NCBI GenBank assembly: GCA_022264855.1
Contig: JABYQU010000042.1
Location: forward strand, 124,001 to 188,000
Reading direction: 5' to 3'
DNA length: 64,000 bases
From: Lenzites betulinus
Taxonomy: Eukaryota; Basidiomycota; Agaricomycetes; Polyporales; Polyporaceae
Shown here: piece by piece, positions 1 through 12,120 of the stretch
How the letters are laid out: each line of letters starts with the position of its first letter
How positions within the stretch are numbered: the first letter of the stretch is position 1
The notes under the pieces: model-generated
Told to the model about the DNA's origin: nothing
Database searches by the model: none
What the model saw: only the letters and a program-made list of their open reading frames with translations
Position numbers and translations under genes: made by a program

Positions 1-554
1 ACTATCCGAACGGGAGCTGGAACCCGACTCCCGTGAAGACGACGATCGAGCTCCGTGGACAGCAGGTGAGCCTTTTCCGATTCTCGTGGGCAAGCCCAGG
101 CTGGATCCCTCGGTATCTCACATGTCGCTTAGCAGAAACGTGAAAGGTCCCGAGTCTCAGGAAGAAGTTGGTTGACAAGTCTTTACAATCTTCGGTTGAC
201 CTCCCAGATATTACCGTTGAGGCATAAGGGTTACCGTTAAGTACTATGGCTATTTCCATGCCCACCAAGTCCAGTATATAGAAATATGAGCAATGCATTG
301 AATGATACTCATGGATCGGAGCCCTGTTTCCCTCCCATCGTTATATCACAATGGGTGGAATCGGGCTGGGCGTGCGAAGCATCGCCGTTCACCCTCAAGT
401 TCTCTTGGTGGCGCGCGGTGCAGCCTGCTGGTTCCCACGCACAAGCCTTGTACACCGAGTCGTATTGACTCGTACTTATACTCACTCTGGTCTGGTGCGC
501 TTGGACATCTACTATCACCATCTTCACCGCACTCAAGGTCCCACAGCGTGCAAT
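1..554. other. Window edge, no supported gene
   Basis: The first 65 bases are open in plus frame 3 and are followed by a GTGAGC donor-like site at 66, so they could be the tail of an exon of a gene lying to the left. Nothing in the fragment identifies it. The rest, up to the F-box start codon, reads as intergenic or promoter sequence. Confidence 0.3.
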
Positions 555-2478
555 ATGCTCTCAGACGAGGAATCATCTCTCACCGAGCTTTCTTCAAGTG
601 AGGACGAGTTTGAAGTCGTAGTGAAGACGAAGAGGAAAAGCGCAAACACGACGTTGACGACGTCGTCAAAGACCCTCCTGTCGCTGAATTATGATGTTCT
701 CCATCTCATCGTCGAGTTTGTCCGTACCCGTTATTTTCTTCGCCCATTTGCTTCAACGTGTCGTTCAATGCGCCACCTGTGTATGCCCGTTCTATTCGCG
801 CGGATTCTTCTCCGGTCAAGTGTCATCACACCAAGGGACTTCAATATACCCGAGAGTGTTATGTCACATGTGCGGTGCGTACACAACAACGACGCCTGCT
901 TCCATCCGCTCACCCCTACATAGATCTATGAGGTTCCTCTATGACTACGACTACGACTACGACCCTATTGTACGGAAAACATACAAAACTCCGCCCCGTC
1001 GCGCCTCTCACAAACACCCTCATCATAAATTCTTTCTGGATGCCTTGAGCAAAATGAAACGACTACGCAACGTCGTTGTAGACATTACTGTACACACCGG
1101 CTTGCCTTTCTGGGTCCTCGACGCTATTTTCTCTACGCCCCACATCTCTTCTGTCGAGTTCGGACCATCGTTATGCCTCCCGGCAGAATGCGATGGCAGT
1201 ATCCCCAAACATCTTCGACTCACAGGTCCTGTCGCCTCTCTTACATCCTTCCGCAGACCTGTCCGAACCGACACACAGTACTCTCAGACGCCGGAGGAGG
1301 CAAAACTACTCCTCTGCCTGTTCAAGCGAATCCACCATACCATCGAGGTCGTGGAGATGCCAATCGAAACCGCGCCATTTGGAGCGTTCCGGAGGAGGGA
1401 CTGGCCATGTCTCCGCGAGCTTGTCCTTCGCGGGGGACCGCGACGCTCCCTGCGTGCGTACCTGCTCGAGAACCTGACGCGGATGCCAAACCTGCGTGTC
1501 CTCAAGCTCGAGCTCGCACACTCTTCTGAATCAGGGCCGCAGCGCATATGTCCCCCTGGCTGGACGGGCGGATGTCCGTGGCCGAAGTTGGAGGTCCTGA
1601 CGGTCTCGAACCCTCACCCGGACGAGGAACTGTTCGCACACCTGCCGGACAGTCTTCAGGAGCTGACAATACGGTGTTTCCCTCGACGCTACGCTGTGGC
1701 GTATTCATGGGCGAGGGAGATCAAGATTATGCACGAATATGGCTGGGGTTTGACTCTGCCGACGTCCGACGAGCTGTTGCGTCTCCTGAGGCGATGTGGG
1801 ACGTCGCTTGTCTGCCTCCGACACCTTGACATCGAGTTCGCAGCGTCCTCGGAAGATATCGGGCTTATGCGGCACATCGCAACTGCGTTCCCGACGCTGG
1901 CGTTCCTCCAAATATTCCGTTATCGCACGGATGGTTGCACGCAGGATGTAGCTTTTTGGGTAAGTGCGTCCGCTTTCTGTGGTTGCATGTGCTAATAACG
2001 TACACAACAGGCCGCGCTCGGGGAAGCTCTCACCCCTCTGACCACGCTGCGTCTGCTTCGGGTGCACTTCGACTTGAGACGAACAGAAAACCTTGACGAG
2101 ACGGGAATCTACTATGAAGGACTCGAGGGCATTACCCCACAACATGAAGAGGCGGTTACCGCGCTTTCGTGCGCTCTCAGCCCGACCGTTCAATTCGTCT
2201 GTGTAATGGTGATCCGTGCGGTTTCCTTTGAGTGGATACCATATCGTATCGTTCGTGACCCCACAAGCCGCGAAGCATTTCGAATCGAATGTGCAGACAA
2301 GGAGTATGAGTGTATCGATGGGTACAGGTACGTCATCTGCCTGTTCTCACCATATGCTTAGTTTACGTGGCTCATAATTTGCAGTATGAAGGAAGCGTGG
2401 AGACATGTAAGGGCTAACCCCGGTCGACGCCGCAGACGAATAATAATAGGACACGGGGGATTTGAAGCTTCTGCTTAG
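555..2478 (+). CDS. F-box / leucine-rich protein, 4 exons
   Basis: Predicted 588-residue F-box protein, probably a substrate adaptor of an SCF ubiquitin ligase. Exons are 555-874, 924-1959, 2011-2327 and 2385-2478; introns are 49, 51 and 57 bp with GT-AG ends, the second carrying a GCTAATAAC-like branch site. After an acidic, Ser-rich start, residues about 38-80 form an F-box with the pattern LNYDVLHLIVEFV, then RPFASTCRSMRHL. The remainder has repeated Leu-rich segments such as LRELVLRGG, LRVLKLEL and LRHLDIEF, as in fungal F-box/LRR-like proteins. The ATG at 555 is chosen because it starts directly before the acidic leader and the frame then runs through all four exons. A short Asp-Tyr repeat follows the first intron. 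The substrate is unknown. Confidence 0.85.
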
Positions 2479-3019
2479 CACGGGCTAATTAGCATATGTA
2501 ATTTACGTCCGGTGAATTACACGTAATTCACATGGGCTCCAGAAATGGCTGGAATTTGGCTGTTAATCTCGGTTAATTAGGTAGGCAGAGGGAGACGGTG
2601 TGCATCGAAGAAATGCATTGGTCCTCACTGTTTAGTGAGGCCTAGATGATCTCGAAGTTGTTATCAAAACTCTCCGAGCTTTTTTTTCGTACTCCTCGGA
2701 TGCATACTTGGCAGGATGTGGGTGGCCTGTGTTAAGTACCGGCGGCGCCTATGAGCGCTCTTGCACTCTCAGTCAGGCTCCTCAAGCTTGCCTCAAGCAG
2801 AACTTGTCGTAGGTTTTATGACTGCTGGTTGGTTCGTTGTAGTAACGCCGGCGAACGTTTGCAGAAGCTGGCGGTACGCTGCTCATTTCTCAATTTTGTC
2901 GAGGAAATGCTGTACTAACGGTGTTGCAACCAGCCCCATCGTCCATTAACTAAAGGGAACTCCGGGCCACACAGCACAGCTCCGACCCTGGTGCAGCAGA
3001 CCCACAGTGCCGAGAGTCA
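2479..3019. other. Intergenic, possible F-box debris
   Basis: No intact gene is seen. A 62-codon plus ORF at 2761-2949 contains the segment NVCRSWRYAA, which resembles the second half of an F-box, so this may be a decayed F-box remnant. The segment 2480-2580 is rich in short ATTA/TAAT inverted motifs. Confidence 0.3.
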
Positions 3020-4444
3020 ATGACCTCCCGGTCTATCTCCAGGTCGGAGACCGAAGCAATCCAAAATGAGCGACGCCTCCTCCTCGCATTGTCTTCGATC
3101 ACGACTCTCCTCACACTGGTGCTAACGGTCACCGCCTCACAACTCCCACTATTTGATACATCCCCTCAGGTCCTTCTGCCTACCCCACCACATTTCTCTC
3201 TGCGGCATATCCTTGCATCCGCGGTCCTACGTTGGGACGCCTTCCACTTCGCACGAATCGCCAAGGATGGATACGTGTACGAGAACGAATGGGCGTTCCT
3301 ACCGGGAGTGGCCTGGGTAATGCGTGGCGTGGCGGGCCTTCCGCGCCTCGTAGGGCTGCTGCCAGCAGAAAACGCACTTGAGTGGGAAGACGTTCTGCTA
3401 GGAGGCCTGCTTGCTTCAGCTGTGTCTATCTGGTCTGTGCTTGCGATGTACGACTTGACCCTGCTTCACTTCCGGTCGCGGTCGATCGCGCTGCTTGCGT
3501 CTCTCTTGTCCTTGCTGCCCAGCAGCCCCGTGACGTTGCGCCTTGCAGGGTACACTGAGACCTTCTTCACATTCCTCTCGTACCACGGTGAATTGTTTCG
3601 TATGTGCAATATGTATAGTCTTACCACGCTGACCTGGATTGTGCTTTAGGCATGCTATACTGCGCGAGAAGACAGTGGCTGCGAGCTACGTGTTGTTTTG
3701 CACTCGCCTCTATCCTCCGGTCGAATGGCATATTGCTGTGCGGTTTTGTCGCATGGGGGCTCGTAATTGAGCCATTGTTTGAGCACAGATCGGTATGTTA
3801 TCTACCTGCTGAACGTACTCTGACTGACATTTCGATGCATGTTGCAGATTCACCCTAGCCGCGTACTCTACGCAGCCGTACTATGCACGGTTGCCATTTC
3901 GCCATTCATCTACTACCAATATCACGCATACACGCTATTCTGCTTAGGATCCGGCTCACCAGCGCTATGGTGCAACTCCGTCCCGCCGTCAATCTACACC
4001 TACGTCCAGGCCCGATACTGGAACGTCGGCTTCCTCCGGTATTGGACGCTCCAACAGCTCCCCAACTTCCTCCTTGGCGCGCCGCCGCTCGCCCTTCTTT
4101 TTGTGTTCACCTTGCACTACACCCGCAGTGCCCTCATCCCACACCTACTCACATTCGCCTTCCCGTCCTCCCCTTCCTCATCCCTCCGGCAAAAGCCTTC
4201 ACTATTCCTCCCGCAGTCAATCGCCCCGCACGCGATACACGCGCTGATCCTCTCCGCGTTGCTACTGTTTGCGTCGCACACGCAGATCGTGCTCCGTACC
4301 GCGGCGTCGATGCCTCTCACGTACTGGGCCGCCGCGTGGCTCCTGGTCGAGCACCCGCGTTTGGGACGGTGGTGGGTCGGCTGGAGCGTGGTGTGGGGCG
4401 CGGCCAGCTGTGTGTTGTGGGCAGTGTTCTTGCCGCCGGCGTGA
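3020..4444 (+). CDS. GPI18: GPI mannosyltransferase 2 (PIG-V/Gpi18), 3 exons
   Basis: Adds the second mannose to the GPI-anchor core in the ER membrane, using dolichol-phosphate-mannose. Exons 3020-3587, 3650-3792 and 3848-4444 (introns 62 and 55 bp) give 435 residues, the normal size for the family. Family hallmarks are visible: LRWDAFHFARIAKDGY followed by the EWAFLPG block near residue 75-100, YTETFFTFLSY near residue 180, and the C-terminal WNVGFLRYW motif followed by LPNFLLGAPPL. Many hydrophobic segments fit a polytopic ER enzyme. The first intron falls inside the TETFFTFLSY-HG-MLY block, and the family motif is restored only when it is removed, which supports the splice model. Confidence 0.93.
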
Positions 4445-4807
4445 GGCTAGATATAAAAGGTTGCAATAATAACGGAGATCCCAAAAGGGTTGGGTATGTT
4501 GTCATCATCAGACGGTGTCCATATGGGTGCAGGATGTTGAAACGCCATGTCATCGAGCGCTCATTCTCACTTAATTTCGAGTATACCGACTTGGCTCCTT
4601 GAGACAGGGTCACAAAAGTCATGCAACAGAGAACGGATTATTGAGGTATGTAGGATAGGGACATAAAGGTACGTGATCGGCTGGCGTAAAGAGTCGTGGA
4701 AAGGATTCAGGGCTCCGGGAACTGTAGCAGCGTTGCTCAGTGCTCATACTACAGCCCTGTAGAAATCCTCTCAGCGCAACCTTCATAGAGAGTGTAGAGC
4801 ACGGTAC
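4445..4807. other. Intergenic, nothing recognised
   Basis: Region 3' of GPI18 and 3' of the small minus-strand gene. No domain, RNA or repeat was recognised. Confidence 0.4.
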
Positions 4808-5025
4808 TCACGCGCAACATAGTCCGCAGGTCAAACATGCGATCACGGCGGCGACTGCTTCAAATATGGCTATGGCGGTTTGCTTTCAATACCTCGCAGG
4901 GCGGTGTTATGAGGCATACAGGACTCACAGACAAAGACGCATTCTAGACAGCCAACGACGAGGCCAACGACGGTCATGACTGCCTCCGCGATGCACGCGA
5001 AGACGCCTGCCAACCCGGTAAGCAT
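4808..5025 (-). CDS. Very small Cys-rich hydrophobic protein, 2 exons
   Basis: Exon 5025-4929, intron 4928-4858 (71 bp, GTGAGT...AAG) and exon 4857-4808 give about 48 residues: an Ala/Val/Ile-rich membrane-like stretch, then a C-terminal block ACLTCGLCC. Small proteins with a hydrophobic run ending in CLTCG-type cysteines are a recurrent unannotated type in basidiomycete genomes as I remember them; that recollection was not checked. The split codon and frame fit perfectly across the intron, which argues against chance. The true start may lie in a further upstream exon. Function is unknown; palmitoylation or metal binding by the cysteines is only a guess. Confidence 0.5.
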
Positions 5026-5724
5026 CCAGCCACCTCGCGCTTCGAGTGCCGAACCACCGTACCTACTATACAAGATATGATGATGCTGCGGAAGGTTTCG
5101 TCAATGTTGTTGAATTCATCGATGGCATGAAGAGGACGCACCCCATACTGTTACAGCGTGAATTGAGCCTAGGGGTGTGGGGGATAGGGTATTCTGTGTT
5201 TGCATTCCACCACGGTGGTCCCGCTGCTTTTATGTGGCGTGTAAACGCCGGGAGGTTAGAATGCCGTGCGGTGACGTCGTGGTACGCAGCAGCTCCTCGA
5301 GTCTCCTCAGCTGCTATATATACCTAGGCCTGGTACTATTTGCGGCGTTATGCGGCGCTGCGAGGCTGGAGCGTGTCCACAACTCCTCGACGCCGCGCCG
5401 ACCTGAGTAGCTCCACAAGTTAGTGGATTCCGGGCCACCACAGGCTACTAAGGGGTATGCCGGAAAGGTCGCAGTAGATTGCGCAGACAGTAAAGTGAAA
5501 GCGAATATTGAAGTTCATCAAATCGTGCATTGCGTGAAACCATGACTATGGATACAGGAGGCTCTAATCTAATAAAATGGAGCGCATTAATGCGATGCGG
5601 CGAGATTTCTTTCTACTCGTGTCAACAGTCAACATTATCTAGCCAAGAGAAAGCGAGTCCGCAAGAACCAAGGATATGTGCGAAAGCAAGATGTCACCGG
5701 GAAAACAAATAACCATCTAGCCCT
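5026..5724. other. Intergenic, nothing recognised
   Basis: No supported gene. It contains short TA runs near 5312-5320 and is bounded on the right by the antiporter stop codon at 5725. Confidence 0.4.
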
Positions 5725-7823
5725 CTAGACATTCAGATCCGCGCGGGAGTCGACTGGTTTCTCGTGCACCGCGGTATGCTCGAATGCAGGGTCGGAAACG
5801 ACCACGCTCGGCCTCCGCGAGTCGACCTCCTCGACGACCTGCTTCTCCCCGATCTTCATCTCCTCGTCGCTGTCGACCTTCGCCAGCACGTCGCCCTTGA
5901 TGCTCGCCGTGTCGTTCTCATCCTCAACGACTTCCTTGCCGCTGCGGTAGAACACGAGCAACGCGAGGAACTCGACGCCGACGACCCCGAGCAGGAACCA
6001 GTACGCCGCGGCGCGTCCGGCGTACGACTGCGGCCCACCGTGGGTGGCCTCGACGCTCGTCTCGATCGAGCCGACCGCGGAGATGCCGATGGCCGAGCCG
6101 AGCTGCAGTGCGCCGTTGAAGATCGCGCCGACGGTCCCGGCCATGGACGTGGGGCTAGTGCGGAAGATCGCGATGCTGCAGAGGAGAAAGCTGTAAGTGC
6201 GCTGTTTTTGGAATCGAGAAGCGTGGAAGACATACTTCGTGTGCGTGTAGGTGAGCATGGCACCGGCTGAGCCGAGGACAAACGCGGGGAAGATGAGCGG
6301 CCAGTAGCGCGAGGGGCCGTCGGCGAACGCGAGCAGGATGGTCGCGATGATGCACAGGCCCTCACCGGTCAGGATGAGCCACTTCGGGCTGATGACGCGC
6401 GAGAGCGAGCCGGTGAAGCTCATCGCGAACCCGAGGACGCCGATAGGGATCCTGCCGATGGTAGCGACGTGAGCATGCTGTCGGTGAATGGCTGACGGAG
6501 TGGGCTTACATGTGGATGGCGGTGGAGATGACGCTCCAGTGCCAGACGTCCTGCCAGAGCGTGGTGTAGAGCACGAAGACGGTCACCCACCAGAAGTACG
6601 GCAGAAGCGCGGCGCCGAACAGAACGGAGAAGTTCGGGAGGAACCACGTCTGCGGCGGGATGGCCGCCCTGTCGGCAGGGATCCTCGTCTCGTAGTAGAA
6701 GAACGCCACGACCATGATGATGGAGATGATGAGGGGTGCGAGTACAGTGGCCGATCCCCATCCCGATGTGCTCCCGGACGTTATTGAAAAGATGAACAGA
6801 ACAAGAGCAGCTACCCGACGATGTCAGAAAACTGGGTAGATCTCAGGGGAATGAGAGCTTACCGGTCAGGATGGATACGCCGCCGATGTCCAGACTCTTC
6901 CAGCGCGCGTCCTTCTGGCCGCTGATGTCCTGCGGCTCTTGCGCAGGGATAAGAACCACACAAACGGCGGCAATCGGTAGCGCCACAATCGCGACAAAGT
7001 AGAACACCCATGACCACGAGGCGAACTGCACAAAGATCGCGCCAATGATCAAACCAAGGACTGTGTGCATTTTAGCATACTGCGCCCTATGGTAATGCTA
7101 CAAAGAGATATGCTCACCATTACCGACGGCGCCGCAGCCAGCGAACACGCCAATGGCACGCGCTTGCTCGGCTGGTTCGGTGAAGACGTTCACGAGGAGT
7201 GTCAACGCGGACGGGATGGTCATCGAGGCGGCTGCGATCGTAATATTTATGTCAGCCGGGCCGCATCCCGCTTCGAGAACGCAGAAAAAAACGGCGTACC
7301 GATTCCGCTGAGCGCGCGAAGGACAATGAGCGGGATCTTACTCGTCACGAAACCGGCGCCAATAGAGAAGATGCCCAGGACAGCAACGCCGCCGATGAAG
7401 GCGAATTCTAATTGGGCGCGTTAGCGGTCGCGCGGGCGTCTCGGCTAAGGAGGTACGTACTAGGGTTGTACACGTCGCTTATCCGTCCGCTCTACGAACA
7501 CCGACAGGGTGTGAGCTGGAAATTTTTGGGAGACACGGGCTGGGACTTACGATAAGCAGGAAAGACGCGAAGGTGAGCTGGAACGCGCTGATTATCCACG
7601 TCGACTCCGACTCAGACATGTCGAGGGAGATGACGAGGGACGGGATGGCGGAGAAGAGCGCAGAGTTGTTGAACGCGTCTAGGAACTGCGCGAGGCAGAA
7701 GATGAGCAGGAGCACATACCGCCGCACGGGCGAGTACTTTTGCGGGATGTGGCCATCGACGAGAGTCTGTGCTGGGGATAGCACGGTCGAGCGGGCGGGC
7801 TTCGAAGTGGGTGGTGCGAGCAT
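5725..7823 (-). CDS. MFS drug:H+ antiporter (DHA2-like, 14 TM), 8 exons
   Basis: Plasma or vacuolar membrane efflux transporter of the major facilitator superfamily. Exons on the minus strand: 7823-7551, 7491-7461, 7407-7300, 7231-7118, 7060-6863, 6810-6510, 6451-6236 and 6175-5725. Total 563 residues, the usual length for the 14-helix DHA2 group. Visible features: a first helix after a polar leader, a SGRISDVYNPK loop between helices 2 and 3 (the usual G-R-L-S-D/R-x-G-R position), an FLRALSGIG-like motif, VFAGCGAVGNG, and an acidic cytosolic tail of about 70 residues ending RADLNV. The second exon is only 31 nt. All seven introns are 50-65 bp and all phases close. Substrate cannot be deduced. 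A TATA box lies about 210 bp upstream. Confidence 0.92.
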
Positions 7824-8503
7824 TTCGTCTAAGTCGCAAGCGTTCTACAAGGGGGTTGTTGGGATGAGACACGGAACTCAGACAGCCTCGGAGCAGGGGA
7901 GGGAGAGCGGAAGTGGCTCAAGCTCAGGCAGCAGGGAGGTGTCGAGGTTTTATGTTCTCGCGAGGCGAGAGGAGTCGTGAGCAAAACGTATACCGGGGCG
8001 CGCTGAGTGATTGAGAAACCATGATGGAACCGCCCTTTATAGCGGTCAGGGCCGTGCGTGTTGGAGGGAAGAAGGTTGCACTGTTGCTCAGTCATCTTCG
8101 AGCGCGGAATGGCTGACTTATCGGGGCGGGCATTTTTTGCCTCGCTTCAAGTCCAAACACAGATGTGGTCCGGGTCCGGAATGAACGGCCGCCAGCCAAT
8201 CGTTGCCTGTTCCTTGAGTGAAACTGTGAAGCTTATGTCGGTTATTAAATCGAAAGTTATATGGGCCTTTCCAAGCTGATCTGTTACATACGAGTCGTGG
8301 TTTGGGTGGCGACGCGTAACACACAGTTAGGTTCGGATGTCTCTGCGCTCCCACCGCCCGACACTGGCCACACACTCAAGCTACCATCCTCCAAAGTCTG
8401 GCTTTGAAGGATATATGGGTTTCCTGTGGGATGATGTCCGTGTTGAAAAGGAGTGCTCGCGTACACGGGAAGGGCGAATTTGCCTTTTACGTATTTGTAG
8501 ATC
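7824..8503. other. Promoter region of the MFS gene
   Basis: Upstream sequence of the MFS gene and 3' side of the next minus-strand gene. Apart from the TATA box listed separately, no operator-like repeat was recognised. Confidence 0.4.
8034..8041 (-). promoter_or_regulatory. TATA box of the MFS transporter gene
   Basis: On the minus strand this reads TATAAAGG, about 210 bp before the ATG at 7823. It is a good match to a TATA element; spacing implies a 5' leader of roughly 180 nt. Confidence 0.5.
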
Positions 8504-8972
8504 TCAGATACCTCCTGCTATCGCCGCGGACGATCGTCGGCGTAATGTATCCTTCCTGAATCCTCTCCTCCTCCTCCTGAGTCTTGTTTGCTTTGGCTCG
8601 GCGTTCGCAGAACTAGCTTGCGACCTACCATACTTGTTGCACGGACGGCACTTGCTCCGGATGAAGTCTTCGTATGCTTCATCAAACCTCGCAAAGCAGT
8701 CCGTCGGGTCGCCGATAACGCGAATGTCGAGTTTGATACGTAAGAACGGGGGTCTCTCATCTTCCCGGATGAAATGCATAATACCGAATGGGCCGGAAAC
8801 ATTCCACGTCCTTCCTGCGTTAGGCCGCCTTGAGCATATGATGGCAGTGGTCAAACTGTGCAGGGCCGGTCGCCGCAATGACTGCATGACGACCTCGACT
8901 ATCCTCAACTACTTACCCTCTCATCACCAAGGTTGCCTCGGCGTTCTCCTCTATAGCCCCGCGGCCGGCCAT
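8504..8972 (-). CDS. Hypothetical small protein, at least 2 exons
   Basis: Exon 8972-8917 (MAGRGAIEEN start, upstream in-frame stop) joins through a 61-bp intron to exon 8855-8504, giving a protein with the segments TWNVSGPFGIMHF, LRIKLDIRVIGDPTD, FDEAYEDFIRSKCRPC and a basic tail. The 3' end is uncertain: a GTAGGT...CTCAG intron could move the tail into another frame that stops near 8518. No family recognised; a C-x2-C pair is the only motif. The splice phase and sensible amino-acid composition are the evidence that it is real. Confidence 0.45.
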
Positions 8973-10070
8973 ACCGTCCTGGCATGTGGTCCTGTGTTAC
9001 TGCGATCCTACGCAAACCTGCGAGTTCAGGCCCAGCGAACCATCACGGTAACCTAGAGCACCGTGCGACCTCTGACAAAGCCTCGGCGTTTCTCAGCAGA
9101 CTCTGAATCTTGGTCACCGCTCGTGCAGCACATGGATAGACTCATCTCGACCATGGATTGCCTGCACATGGCCTCATGATCGTCCAGCAGCGAGGATGTA
9201 TCGAGCGTCGTTTTAGAGGTTCGTCCTTCCCCCTCAAAAAGATCACCTTCGTCTGCCTAGGGGAGACTACTATATGCATATAGGCGTTATTGTATCCATC
9301 ACGACGCGCAATTGGCCAAGGTTCTGCTTCAAAACAGGGTACTAAGGAACAGATCCAGAACTGGTTTCCTGGTTCCGGGCCAGAGACAGGCTTGGATCGT
9401 TGCTTGGGGTTTCGACAACAAAGGGCAAAGAGCCACCGTGGGCCACTTTGTTATCCAATCAATAGTCTTCTAACTGGACTGCTAAACATGAATCGGGTTC
9501 GGAACTAGGCTGTCCACAGGAGTCCAGTTTCAGCGCTGTTCCAAGCCTGTCCTGGGGGGGAACCGCAGGCAAATGTGCGCCGTGGATCTCCCACTCATTG
9601 ATCTCCTATTCTTGTTGCAATACGTATATCCCTTCCTTTGGCTCGCTTCCTTGAGGCTTTGAACGAGAGCGGCACCACCTTCGCAGCGCGACTGGCGCTC
9701 TGAAGAGCCGCAGCAAGCACTTCTTTCCCCTTAACAGGTATGTCGCTTGCTTATATCTGCATCCCGCGCGAGAAGGGAGCGGTTTCGGCGTGCTCGCGGT
9801 GGCAACATGCTTTAATGATTTCCTCGTCGCGCCTACATGCTCATGTACGCACTTTTGACAGATAGACATCGATCGCCGAAGAGCAAGAGAAGTTCGGCAG
9901 GTTCGTTGCAAGTCGTTATGGTCCCTCCAAAGACCCGGTAGCTACCTACATGCGGAGTGCAGGACATAAAAAGACGTAAATATGATACAGTATGCTCACC
10001 CGAGACCCAGGCCTGCTCACAGCGCCCGCCACGCCCCTCCAACCAACACCAGATCCCCCACCTCCAGCCG
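8973..10070. other. Intergenic, nothing recognised
   Basis: About 1.1 kb with only short unsupported ORFs in several frames. No RNA gene or repeat was recognised. Confidence 0.4.
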
Positions 10071-11479
10071 CTATACGGGCGACGACGACGACAATGACGT
10101 CTTCTCCTTCTGCGACTGCGTCTGTGCGCGCACCTGGTCTGCCACCCCGCCCGAGGCGTTCCCCATGATCTCCTCGAACCGCCTGCGATAGCGCTCGATG
10201 CGCTGGTCGTACTCCGAACCAGTCAAGTACCCCTTATCGAGCATGAACGCCTTGCAGTCGCGAATGAAGCTCTCGAGCTCGCGGCACTTGATCGTGGACA
10301 ACTCTGGCTCGCCCGAACCGCGCGCTTTTGCGAGGTAGGACGCGGCAAGCGTGGACATGCCTCCTAACACGGATGTTGCGATCGACGTCTGCAGCATGGG
10401 TGAGTCTTCCTCGTGTATGCGCGCCTTGTGCACCGAGGACACTCACCTGGCGGCCGGTAGTCGCTGCAGCTACCCCTGTCGTCAGTGCACCCAACACGAC
10501 TTGTGCACCAATGGCGCAATTTAGCGCCCATGAATGTGCTTTGGCTGCGTGTTCATCTGGTTAGTACAAAACCACGCATGTGTTCGAACTGTGAAGACGA
10601 GTGCTTACCCTTGAGTGCAGCGCGATCCCTCTCCATCTCAGCCGAGAGTAGTGTCGGCTCCAGCCTCTGCTGCACGGTCTTCTCCCCACTGGTACTGATT
10701 GTGCCATTCAGTGTACCTGCGGACAAGGCCATGCTCGTGCGTCGCCTATGTCCGTTCCCAGGCGGAGGTGTCGGCGCCGCCCCTGCGGATACGAGGGGCA
10801 CCGCGTGGTCTATTATCGAATGGCGCGAGATGTGCGCGGAGGGGCTGAGGTCCTGGGTGAGTCCGTTCCCGTTTGCAGGATCCACGAGCACCACAGACCG
10901 TCGGTCGGCGGGACGCCCATTGCTGCCCGCGCGCGTAGGCCGCCGGATGCTCGTGCTGGGGGTGGGCATAGCCATATTTGCGGTTTCCCCATCACCGACG
11001 TACCCTTGCGTGGTGGTGGAGAAACGGCGGATGGTGGGATCGTCGCTGCCGGGAGTGTTGAAGGGGTGGCCCTCGTCGGAGGAACCGTGCTGCGACGCGC
11101 GCTGCTTCCCCTTCTCTGCGCTTGATGGTCCTGCGAAGGCGTGGCTATTTGTGGGCTCCTGCGTGGACGCGGGATACTGTGGCGAAGGCATCTTCAGGAT
11201 AGACGGGGTCGATACGGGGGACTGCTGAAACACCTGGAAGCCGCCAATGTGGGCTGGCGGAGGCAGCACGATCTCTGCAGGGAGAGGGACCGCCTTCCTG
11301 AAGGCTGTGGCTTGGCCCGCAGGCTGCATGGGTGCCGGTGCCGGTGCCGGAGGAGGTGCTGGTGCTGGCGCGGCACCCTCGTGGCTCTGGTGTGGTTCGC
11401 TCGAGGACGCGGGCGAGGGCGGCAGCGGGGGCAGCGGGGGTGTGGTGGTGTCGCGCCGTCCGCTGTGCTGGGGGTCCAT
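10071..11479 (-). CDS. Fungal SLATT-domain protein, 3 exons
   Basis: Exons 11479-10609, 10544-10447 and 10388-10071 (introns 64 and 58 bp) give 428 residues. Residues 1-280 are disordered and rich in Pro, Ser and Ala, with several PAP/APAP runs. The C-terminal third is the fungal form of the SLATT domain (SMODS and SLOG-associating 2TM effector): a WALNCAIGAQVVLGALTTG helix, a second helix TSIATSVLGGMSTLAASYLA, then the conserved ARGSGEPELS and an amphipathic region ending with a Ser-rich tail. Bacterial SLATT proteins are predicted membrane effectors of nucleotide-signalled immunity; the role of fungal versions is not established. Both TM helices are split by the second intron, and joining them restores the family order. 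Confidence 0.85.
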
Positions 11480-12120
11480 CGCGGGCAGATGTGGTTCGCA
11501 ATTGTGCAGGCGATGGAAGAAGCGAATGTCATGAGTGCGCGCATCTGGTCTTATACAGCAGTCGGTCGACGCGGCCAAAGCGAGCGCCCGCTTCGCGAAC
11601 GCGGGTACAAAGGGAATCATGCCTTTCCGGGCACCTTCCCTTCACCGCGTCCGCCATCTCAGATACCGATCCGCAGCCCCTGGGACGGCAATCTCTCCAG
11701 CAAAAGCGCTGCAGACGCGGGGCAGCGAAGGAGGCCGCTCGCTTTGTTCGGCTCCCGCCGCGGCCACGTTTCTGACGCGGCGATGGACCTACAACCTCCC
11801 CTGGGCGGCGCGCACTGCGTCGAACAGTCCGAGCGTTCGAGGCGGGCGGTCACGCGGCTTCGCGCACTAGCGAGGCCCATGTGATGGGCGCGTTATGGCC
11901 GGCGCAGCTCGAAGACGAGAAGAGCAGCCGAGCACAATCTCATTGAGGAGGCCTGCCGTATCAGGCCTTCGATCGCCCACCCGCGCAACGGCCGTGACCT
12001 GATGTCCGGGACGGAGACGCGACAAAAGGCGGACGCTTCCCCGCGTCCCGGCACACATGGCCTGCGACGTGGTGGCTCCCGCTCCAGCCCCGCGAGTGGC
12101 TTCTCGACGCGAGATGCGCC
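11480..12120. other. Promoter region of the SLATT gene
   Basis: GC-rich sequence with several overlapping open frames on both strands, none with a recognisable motif. I treat it as 5' region of the minus-strand SLATT gene. Confidence 0.35.

Noticed and set aside
5764..6365. ORFs on both strands within the MFS gene's last exons
   Set aside because: Out-of-frame shadows; the MFS reading has motifs and closed intron phases.
11141..11884. 247-codon plus ORF
   Set aside because: Antisense to the Pro/Ala-rich leader of the SLATT gene.
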